Below, in pieces: positions 1 to 5,400 of a DNA stretch of 6,896 nucleotides. Numbering within the stretch: the first letter of the stretch is position 1; every line of letters begins with the position of its first letter. The notes under the pieces were generated by a model. It saw only the letters and a list, made by a program, of their open reading frames with translations, was not told where the DNA came from and searched no databases. Origin of the DNA: Clostridia bacterium (GTDB lineage: Bacteria; Bacillota; Clostridia; Christensenellales; Borkfalkiaceae); the NCBI GenBank assembly GCA_900767815.1, contig CAAGAM010000256.1:1-6896 (forward strand), given 5' to 3'. The translations under genes and the position numbers were made by a program.

Positions 1-104
1 GAAAGATATTCTCTGATTGCGGGCAACAATACCCGCGCCAACGATTCTAATTGAGAATCGGAAATACCCGAATTGTTTTTTTTCTCTTTGCGTTTTCTCG
101 TGAT
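1..104 (-). CDS. Small basic-start protein downstream of mob, partial at left window edge, ATC start
   Basis: An open frame reads leftward from ATC (104-102) through 34 codons to the window edge. It begins I(M)-T-R-K-R-K-E-K-K and continues into an amphipathic helix-like stretch (SDSQLESLARVLLPAIREYL, residues 15-34). A strong Shine-Dalgarno, GGAGGGG (114-108), ends 5 nt upstream of the ATC when counted from GGAGG. The upstream in-frame stop is a TAA about 33 nt further up, and there is no ATG, GTG or TTG between that stop and the ATC. The first TTG lies well inside, at codon 22. It lies about 200 nt after the mob stop and is probably in the same transcript. I do not recognise a named family; small proteins of this kind are common beside mobilization genes (from memory, unchecked). 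Coding status is likely, function unknown. Confidence 0.6.
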   Translation of the reverse strand, partial: MTRKRKEKKNNSGISDSQLESLARVLLPAIREYL

Positions 105-301
105 TTTCCCCTCCGAGCAGTTATTCGTTTAATCTTGTGTTTTTCATTTTTAATGGCTCCTTTTCTGAATTTTTTCTCAGCCTCGCATGAATGCGAATTG
201 CAAAACCGGTCGGACTTACTTTTCTATTTCATTACTTTTGGCGTTTATTTTCGCTCTTATATAATGCCGACTCTTACGTTTCGTTTAGTAAATTTTATCG
301 G
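105..301 (-). other. Gap between mob and the edge gene
   Basis: No convincing gene is seen here. On the minus strand an AAAGGAG motif precedes ATG AAA AAC ACA AGA TTA AAC GAA TAA, an 8-codon frame (MKNTRLNE) ending just before the next gene's ribosome binding site. It could be a tiny leader peptide or chance. That frame is open without an ATG for about 26 more codons upstream. A short perfect inverted repeat, CGCAT-GA-ATGCG, lies at 184-195. No terminator follows the mob stop, so read-through into the edge gene is plausible. Confidence 0.4.
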
Positions 302-1288
302 TTATTTACCGTTAAAATTGTTGTTTGTGTGGTTTCTTTTACGATTCCGTTCTTGTTCCTGTCTTGAGATCGCGGCTTGTTTTGCAGCGGCGAGTTCTTC
401 GGGCGCGTATTCGAGTAATTTTTCCAAAAGTTTTACCGCACTTTCGTTCACGGTCGCCGTTTTTTCTTTCCGTTTCAGTTCGTTATACAAATCGCCGTTA
501 TCTTTGGCAAGAACGTTATTTTGCTTTTCGAGTTCGCTGTTTTTCATTCTTAAAGTGATGATTTCCGTTTCCTTTTTCTTGCCCGAAAATGGTATCTTTT
601 CCGACCGCGCGGATTCGTAACTTTCAAGCAATTCTTTCACGGGTTTTGCGGCGGTTTGCGCTTCTTCGGCTTCGCGGATTTTCTCTTCGGCGGCTTCCGT
701 CATTTTTTTTGTCTTGAAAGCGACCGTGTCCAAATGCTTCGCCGTGCTGCCTTCCTTGCCGCGCTTTAATCCGTATTTTTTGCCGACGACTTCATAAAAA
801 TCCGTTTGCAATTCCCGCAAAGCGGTGCGGTCGAAAAGTTCTTTCGCGCATAATCTTCCGCCAGTTACGGGCATCAGATTGAAGTGAAAATGAGGTGTGC
901 TTTCGTCCAAATGAACGACTGCGGATACGACGTTTTCTTTTCCGTAGCGTTCTGCGAAAAATTCCGTACAATCGCTAAAAAATTGCTTTTGCGTTTCGGG
1001 TGAGATACCATCGAAAAATTCTTTATCCGAACCTAAAATGAAAGAAGTTATAAGCACCGTGTCGTCTTTGATTTTTCGTTTCGGGGCGAGTTCTTTTATT
1101 CGCTCGTCGATGAACGAAAGATACTTTTTTTCATAAGGCAAAGTGTGATAATTCAGGTACGTTCTCGACTTATCGATTTGCGGGTTTTTTGTGGACTTAT
1201 AGTTCTCGTCGCGCTCGTTTTCGCGTTCGATTCCGACGATGTCGCCGCGTTTATATTTTTCCATGTGACATACTAAATAAGACGTAAT
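302..1288 (-). CDS. mob: MobV/Pre family relaxase (plasmid mobilization protein)
   Basis: MobV relaxases nick oriT and lead a strand into a recipient, using conjugation machinery supplied by another element. Numbering from the ATG at 1264, the protein shows the NPQIDKSRTYLNY block (residues 27-39) and the metal-binding HLDESTPHFHF motif (118-128; H118, H125, H127). A charged, probably coiled-coil C-terminus follows from about residue 185, with a basic Asn-rich tail. The 320 aa from that ATG is shorter than pMV158 MobM. I place the start upstream at ATT (1288-1286). The frame from there adds ITSYLVCH before Met, and SYLVCHMEKYK aligns with the MobM N-terminus SYMVARMQKMK. The Shine-Dalgarno GGAGG (1299-1295) ends 6 nt before that ATT, whereas it lies 30 nt from the ATG. 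Alternatives are ACG at 1285 or a one-base frameshift near the start. Glu replaces the MobM catalytic His22 position. Confidence 0.92.
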   Translation of the reverse strand: MTSYLVCHMEKYKRGDIVGIERENERDENYKSTKNPQIDKSRTYLNYHTLPYEKKYLSFIDERIKELAPKRKIKDDTVLITSFILGSDKEFFDGISPETQKQFFSDCTEFFAERYGKENVVSAVVHLDESTPHFHFNLMPVTGGRLCAKELFDRTALRELQTDFYEVVGKKYGLKRGKEGSTAKHLDTVAFKTKKMTEAAEEKIREAEEAQTAAKPVKELLESYESARSEKIPFSGKKKETEIITLRMKNSELEKQNNVLAKDNGDLYNELKRKEKTATVNESAVKLLEKLLEYAPEELAAAKQAAISRQEQERNRKRNHTNNNFNGK

Positions 1289-1469
1289 TCATCACCTCCG
1301 TAAAAATCGTTTTTGCCACCTTTTTCAAAAAGGTATAACTCACTATACCAAATCGCTTCGCGTTTGGTGCCGTTCGCCCTTGCAGGGGGCAAGTGTCCGC
1401 AGATATAACGACGGCGTTGCCGTAACAAAGCGGACGAAAATTTCTGTTTTCTAATAAGTTTTCTATAAT
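1251..1469 (-). CDS. Possible 72-aa frame over oriT, no ATG; doubtful
   Basis: A frame starting at ATT (1469) or ATA (1466) follows AAGGAG (1481-1476) at 6 or 9 nt. It runs 72 codons, begins I-I-E-N-L-L-E-N-R-N-F-R-P-L, and overlaps the mob start by 38 nt. It has no ATG, GTG or TTG near its beginning. A second frame over the same DNA is also open for 80 codons after a TGA at 1518-1516, ending in TAG at 1275-1273. The stretch contains the oriT hairpins and is locally GC-rich, so both frames may be open by chance. I recognise no family in either frame. Confidence 0.25.
   Translation of the reverse strand: MIENLLENRNFRPLCYGNAVVISADTCPLQGRTAPNAKRFGIVSYTFLKKVAKTIFTEVMNYVLFSMSHGKI
1293..1299 (-). 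promoter_or_regulatory. Ribosome binding site deciding the mob start
   Basis: The minus strand reads GGAGGTG here. It sits 2 nt (from GGAGG) before an out-of-frame ATG (1292-1290), whose 13-codon frame soon stops, and 6 nt before the in-frame ATT at 1288. It is too far from the in-frame ATG at 1264 to serve it. This spacing, together with the conserved N-terminal residues, supports ATT initiation or a small frameshift. Confidence 0.7.
1318..1368 (-). other. oriT: Origin of transfer (oriT), pMV158/MobV type
   Basis: The minus strand carries TAGTGAGTTA (1345-1336), which differs by one base from the pMV158 MobM nick sequence TAGTGTG/TTA known from the literature. By analogy the nick would fall between minus-strand positions 1339 and 1338. 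Three perfect or near-perfect inverted repeats overlap around it: ACCTTTTT-C-AAAAAGGT (1318-1334), GGTATA-N6-TATACC (1332-1349), and ACCAAA-T-CGC-TTC-GCG-TTTGGT with one bulged T (1347-1368). Neighbouring repeats share arms, so only some of the hairpins can form at once. The site lies just upstream of the mob gene, which is the usual arrangement for this family. Confidence 0.85.
1379..1435. repeat. Cluster of inverted repeats beside oriT
   Basis: CTTGC-N5-GCAAG lies at 1379-1393. GTCCGC (1395-1400) pairs with GCGGAC (1430-1435) and encloses a perfect inner hairpin, ACGGC-GTT-GCCGT (1411-1423). These extend the structured region immediately next to the nick site. They may be accessory relaxase or host-factor sites of oriT, or RNA structure on the leftward transcript. 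Confidence 0.6.
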
Positions 1470-1508
1470 AATTTTCTCCTTGTAAATTTATTTTTTGTTC
1501 GTGATTTT

Positions 1509-1664
1509 TTATCGCTCACGGCGGGCGATACCGATGATAATTTTGCATAAATACCTCTTGTTTTTAACGTGAAAAAGGTCGCTGATTTTCTTTATCACCG
1601 ACCAAAAATGCTCCGCAATATAACTTGCGGAAAAGATATTTAATTGTCTGTTCTTGTTACATAT
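1509..1664 (-). CDS. Possible 51-aa frame with ATA start; doubtful
   Basis: The minus strand has a very good Shine-Dalgarno, GGGAGG (1675-1670). Seven nt beyond it is ATG TAA (1662-1657), a start followed at once by a stop. In another frame, 5 nt after the GGAGG, ATA (1664) opens 51 codons beginning I-C-N-K-N-R-Q-L-N-I and ending I-A-R-R-E-R before TAA at 1511-1509. If ATA were ATG this would be an ordinary small gene. Hairpins at 1613-1630 and 1577-1603 fall inside it, which argues for a noncoding role instead. No family is recognised. Confidence 0.25.
   Translation of the reverse strand: MCNKNRQLNIFSASYIAEHFWSVIKKISDLFHVKNKRYLCKIIIGIARRER
1572..1603 (-). terminator. Terminator-like hairpin, leftward
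   Basis: On the minus strand, GGTCG-G-TGAT, a 7-nt loop, then ATCA-G-CGACC form nine base pairs with one G-G mismatch, followed by TTTTT (1576-1572). This fits an intrinsic terminator for leftward transcription. It lies upstream of oriT and mob, so if functional it would attenuate their expression from the 2062 promoter. Confidence 0.5.
1613..1630. repeat. Hairpin CCGCAA/TTGCGG
   Basis: A perfect 6-bp inverted repeat with a 6-nt loop (CCGCAA-TATAAC-TTGCGG). On the minus strand four bases separate it from TTTTT, so it is at best a weak terminator. It adds to the run of hairpins in the leftward leader. Confidence 0.5.
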
Positions 1665-1691
1665 ATTTGCCTCCCGATTTGCTTTTAGAAT

Positions 1692-1748
1692 AAAAAAATC
1701 CGTGCGATTTCGGTTGCCTTATATAGGCTCGTTCTTCGCACGGATTTT
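1692..1748 (-). terminator. Strong intrinsic terminator or attenuator at the end of the hairpin leader
   Basis: A perfect 13-bp stem (1748-1736 with 1707-1695, AAAATCCGTGCGA on the minus strand) has a 28-nt apical region that holds a small GCCT/AGGC hairpin. The 3' arm runs into a T tract, seven T in total at 1698-1692. Its polarity fits leftward termination. Just upstream, CGGATT-AA-AATCCG (1754-1741) uses the same 5' arm bases, so it is a competing structure, as in attenuators. Confidence 0.75.
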
Positions 1749-2028
1749 AATCCGAATTATTAAATTTCAGGCAATTTTATCTGAAAAATCGTACAACAAC
1801 AAAACCCACGCTAAAACCCTTCATTTTTTCGGTTTCAACGCCCGTCGCGGTAGTTGCTATATTTTTAGCAACCCTATGGCAAACGACGGTAATTTTTCTC
1901 TCGGACAAGCGCGAACAAAACGCTTATCCGCATTCGTTCCACAGAAATGGGAACGAACGTTCGGGCAACATCTTCACGCCCGACAGCGCCTATCTTCACG
2001 GCGCATGGTTTGACCTTATATCAAACCT
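1692..2028 (-). ncRNA. Candidate structured RNA or leader of tandem hairpins
   Basis: A strong promoter predicts transcription from about 2028-2027, exactly where the first hairpin begins. Reading leftward the hairpins are GGTTTGA/TCAAACC (2027-2007), GCGCC/GGCGC (2004-1986), TCGGGC/GCCCGA (1983-1961), TTCGTTCC/GGAACGAA (1956-1933) and a 10-bp stem CGGATAAGCG/CGCTTGTCCG (1930-1902). A nested stem follows, CCGTCG/CGACGG around GTTGCTA/TAGCAAC (1889-1842), then TTTCAG/CTGAAA (1786-1765), and finally the terminator. Linkers between the first five are only 2-3 nt. The 10-bp stem contains a U-G pair in the leftward RNA that would be an A-C mismatch in the opposite strand, which supports the minus strand as the RNA strand. 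The second and third hairpins share the loop start GTGAAGAT. I see no convincing protein and no match to an RNA family I know. It may be a stand-alone RNA or the 5' leader of the mob transcript. Confidence 0.6.
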
Positions 2029-2033
2029 ATTTT

Positions 2034-2062
2034 ATTATAACATACGAACATTTGTTCGTCAA
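2034..2062 (-). promoter_or_regulatory. Strong leftward sigma-A promoter
   Basis: The minus strand reads TTGACG (2062-2057), a 17-bp spacer, then TATAAT (2039-2034). A TG one base upstream of the -10 makes an extended -10. This is near consensus. Transcription should start around 2028-2027, at the first hairpin of the structured leader. It probably drives the leader and, subject to termination, the oriT/mob region. Confidence 0.85.
2044..2059. promoter_or_regulatory. LexA (SOS) box-like operator inside the leftward promoter
   Basis: A perfect palindrome, ACGAACA-TT-TGTTCGT, contains CGAACATTTGTTCG (2045-2058). This matches both half sites of the Gram-positive LexA/DinR box, CGAAC-N4-GTTCG. 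It fills the spacer and touches the -35, so a bound repressor would block RNA polymerase. The LexA assignment rests on the known consensus; binding is inferred. Confidence 0.75.
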
Positions 2063-2109
2063 GTGGTTTTGATGTTTTTTTAATTTAATGAGAGATAATA
2101 TGTTATCAC

Positions 2110-2138
2110 TTGCATTATCCATAAAATTATGTTACAAT
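2110..2138 (+). promoter_or_regulatory. Rightward promoter of the xre-helicase-dinD operon
   Basis: TTGCAT (2110-2115), a 17-bp spacer and TACAAT (2133-2138), with TG at 2130-2131 as an extended -10. The predicted start near 2145 leaves too little leader for an ATG at 2149 and about 20 nt before the ATG at 2167, which supports the latter as the xre start. A second TATAAT at 2145-2150 lacks a -35 at proper spacing. Confidence 0.6.
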
Positions 2139-2166
2139 ATGTTATATAATGACCGTGAGGTATAAT

Positions 2167-2373
2167 ATGGAGTTTTCTGAAAAAGTAAAATTTGTTAGAA
2201 TGAAACTATATTTAAGCCAAATGGAACTTTCAAAAGAGTTGGGCGTTTCGTATGCAACTGTTAACAGGTGGGAAAATCAAGGAAAATTGCCACAATTAGC
2301 TCAGCTTGGAAAATTCAATGCTTTTTGTGAAAAGAACGGAATTTCGTTTAATGATTCGACAGAATTGTTGTGA
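2167..2373 (+). CDS. Small Xre/Cro-type HTH regulator
   Basis: This is a 68-aa protein that is almost entirely one helix-turn-helix domain of the lambda Cro/C1 (Xre) class. The helix pair is seen at residues 17-37, with LSQMELSKELGVSYATVNRW and its Q-x-x-L-S-x-x-L-G-V-S core; SYATVNRWEN would be the recognition helix. It would bind DNA as a dimer in the cytoplasm and probably controls its own operon. I chose ATG at 2167 because GTGAGG (2155-2160) lies 6 nt upstream. The ATG at 2149 lies almost on the predicted transcript start and has no ribosome binding site. The helicase gene follows after 32 nt and is probably co-transcribed. The protein has no sensor domain, so any inducer is not visible. 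The target sites may be the TATGTTA repeats upstream (inference). Confidence 0.85.
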   Translation: MEFSEKVKFVRMKLYLSQMELSKELGVSYATVNRWENQGKLPQLAQLGKFNAFCEKNGISFNDSTELL

Positions 2374-2405
2374 TTTTACGGAGTTAATTAAAAAGGAATT
2401 GCGAT

Positions 2406-5400
2406 ATGGGGATTTTTTCTAAATTATTCGGGAAAAAAGGCAAGGATGAATCGGCTGAACAACCTCTTGAATTTAAGCAAGCGGTCGATTTTAATACTAA
2501 ATTTTTCGATTTGTTAAAAGTAGATACATTTATTGCTCGTAGCGATTATAAGCATTTAATACAAGAATATCAATCTACTGCAACATTTTTTGAAAACGGC
2601 AAACGAGCACAAACTTTAACTTATTATTGTAGACAGAATAAAGTAAGTCAAGAGGAAATAAATAAATTTCTGGCTTCTTACGAGGATATTATCGATTTAT
2701 CGAAAGGTTCTTCTATCGTAGATATTCATAACGAGGAATATATACAAAAGCATCTGTTGTCCGAAAAATCATATTTAGACAATGTTCTTAAAGAAATTGA
2801 TCCTAAAATTCTGCTGGATGAAGAGCAACGACGAGTTATTTTATCCGACGAAGACTATTCTCTTGTTATCGCAGGAGCCGGCGCCGGAAAAACAACTACA
2901 GTCGCGGCGAAAGTCAGGTATTTAGTTGAAAAGAAGAAAATAGATCCAAAGCAAATACTTGTAATATCTTTTACTAATAAAGCAGTCGGAGAATTAAAGG
3001 AACGTATAAACGAAGGCTTATTGCTTCCATGTCCAATCACCACTTTTCATAGTGCGGGATACGCTATTTTACGCAAGCAAGACGATCTTAAAAGACAAAT
3101 TGTCGGAGACGGATTCCTTTACAATACGGTAAATAATTATCTTAAAGGCAACATTTTGGAACAGCCCGAACTTGTCGATAAACTGATTATGTTTTTCGGC
3201 TCGTATTTTGATGCGCCGTATGACGGAAATGATATCAACCTTTTCTTTAACTACATATCGAAAACAGATTTTTCAACATTAAAAAGTAATATCAACGAAT
3301 ACAATGAACAAATTATCGATAGAAGAACAAGCAAAATTACAACTATAACTAATGAAACACTTCGCTCTGCGCAGGAGGTTCAGATAGCCAATTACTTGTA
3401 TTTACATAAAATAGATTATGTTTACGAAGAACCGTACCCCTACCATATTTTGAAGGCAAAAAAGCCTTATACACCGGATTTCCGAATAAAACAAGGCAAT
3501 AAAATTGCATACATAGAACATTTCGGAATAACGGAAGACGGAAAAAATAGTCGTTATACAACAGAACAACTCGAAAAATATAAGAAAGAAATTGTAGATA
3601 AAATTGCCCTTCACAAAAAGCACGGAACAACACTTATATATACTTTTTCAAAATACAAAGACGGAAGAGATTTGTTAGATCACCTTCAGGAAGAATTAAC
3701 TAACAACGGTTTTGTTTTAGAGAAACGTCCTTCAGAAGAGGTTTTTGAGAAATTAGTAAATACGGAAGAAAATAAGTATATTGCGCGGCTTGTTAAATTA
3801 ATTTGCGTTTTTATTAACAATTTCAAAACCGACGGGTATAATATCGATGATTTTTATCGGTTTGAACGTGGCAATACAAATGTGAGAACAAAACTCTTTT
3901 TAGATATTTGTAAGGAATGCTATCTTGAATATCAGAAAAAATTGGCGGAAAGCAACTCGATTGATTTTCAGGATATGATAAACGATTCGGCAAGAATACT
4001 TCGAGAAAAAGAAATCGCAAAAGAAACATTAGATTTTAAATATATCATTGTTGACGAGTATCAGGACATATCCCGGCAAAGATTCGATTTAACCAAAGAG
4101 TTGTCAAATTTATGCGCGGCAAAAATCATAGCCGTTGGCGATGATTGGCAATCGATTTATGCGTTTAGCGGTTCCGACATTACACTGTTTACGCATTTTT
4201 GCTCCATAATGGGATACGGAAAAGAATTGAAAATTACTAAAACATACCGTAATGCTCAGGAAGTTATAGATATTGCCGGTAATTTTATCCAAAAAAATGA
4301 AAGTCAGATTAAGAAATCGCTTATTTCCCCTAAACGGATACAAAAACCGGTTATTATCGAAACCTATAGCGAAGAATTCGATAAAAATCAATTTAAGGGT
4401 AAAGGCGGTAAATATTTTCATTTAGGGAAAAAGGTTGAAGACGTAATAGGTCAAATTATAGAAAAAAATAAAGAAGAAAGGAAAGAAAATACCTCATCGA
4501 TTTTGTTGATTGGCAGATACGGATTCGATGCAAAAAATCTATGTTTTTCTAACGACTTTATTTACGATGAACAAAATAATAAAATTATAAGTAAAAAGTA
4601 TCGCTATGCCAAGTTAGAATTTTTAACGGCTCACAGTTCTAAGGGCTTGGGATATGATAATGTTATCATTGTCAACGCCAGAAACGAAATATACGGTTTC
4701 CCGTCTAAAGTGGATAACGATCCGGTAATGCAATATGTAGTAAAAGACGATAAGTCGATAGAATATGCAGAAGAGCGAAGGTTATTTTATGTTGCTATGA
4801 CGAGGACAAAAAATCGCGTATATATCGTAACACCCGAACAACATCCCTCGGAATTTATTTTGGAATTAATCAAAGATTATCCAAATATTACCGTAGTCGG
4901 AGGAATCAATAAAAGCAGCGAATCGAATATCGGAACGATAAAGAGATGTCCCGTTTGCGGATACCCGTTACAACTGCGATGGAAAAAGAATTACGGACTG
5001 CGCTTATGGATGTGTACAAACGAGCCTGAAATTTGTAATTTTATTACAAATGATTTGAGCGGCGGAGACATGTCTATTGAAAAATGCGACGAGTGTAAGG
5101 ATGGATATTTAATTGTAAAAAAGGGAACAAACGGACCTGTTTTGGGGTGTACGAATTACAAAACCGATGGAACAGGTTGCCGTAGACTTATGTCTCACGA
5201 TTATTATATGCGGTGGTTAAAAGATGATTTCGAGGACGATATTTCGGTAAACAAACCGTCATATTATAAACCTGTTGAGCCTGCCATGCCGATTGTTCTA
5301 CAACAAAAAGATACAAAGCCGATAACTGAACGTAAAAAGGCAGAAGTCCACACCGTCGAACATTCGGAAAGATTTATAGAAAAAGACGGTTTCTCTGTTG

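Larger units (their letters stand above)
2038..2144. repeat. Four copies of TATGTTA across the divergent promoters
   Basis: TATGTTA occurs on the plus strand at 2099-2105, 2128-2134 and 2138-2144, and on the minus strand at 2044-2038. The first copy is part of a GATAA-N4-TTATC palindrome (2094-2107). One copy overlaps the rightward -10 and one overlaps the leftward -10 region. The repeats are candidate operators for the adjacent Xre protein, but the stretch is AT-rich and chance copies are possible. Confidence 0.4.

Noticed and set aside
42..83. Rightward terminator from the CGATTCT/AGAATCG hairpin and T8 tract
   Set aside because: The hairpin and the T run are separated by about 15 nt, and the segment codes for the edge gene on the minus strand.
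51..620. 189-aa plus-strand open frame
   Set aside because: It lies antisense to the start of the edge gene and to the C-terminus of mob, is rich in Phe/Ser from reverse-read Glu/Lys codons, and has no ribosome binding site.
1754..1830. 15-aa minus-strand frame MKGFSVGFVVVRFFR within the SOS-controlled RNA, considered as a type I toxin
   Set aside because: No Shine-Dalgarno precedes it, it is shorter than known SOS toxins such as TisB, and nothing else supports it.
1692..1880. T-box riboswitch, suggested by ACTACCGCG near a terminator
   Set aside because: The conserved T-box core AGGGTGGNACCGCG is not present and no aminoacyl-tRNA synthetase or amino-acid gene follows.
1654..2013. 119-aa plus-strand open frame
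   Set aside because: It runs through the hairpin leader and terminator on the opposite strand, has no ribosome binding site and shows no recognisable domain.
1379..2027. CRISPR or integron attC array, because of serial hairpins
   Set aside because: The stems differ in sequence, there is no regular repeat-spacer period, and no core site or cas/integrase signature is seen.
2149..2166. ATG at 2149 as the xre start
   Set aside because: It has no ribosome binding site and lies almost on the predicted transcription start; ATG 2167 has GTGAGG at 6 nt.
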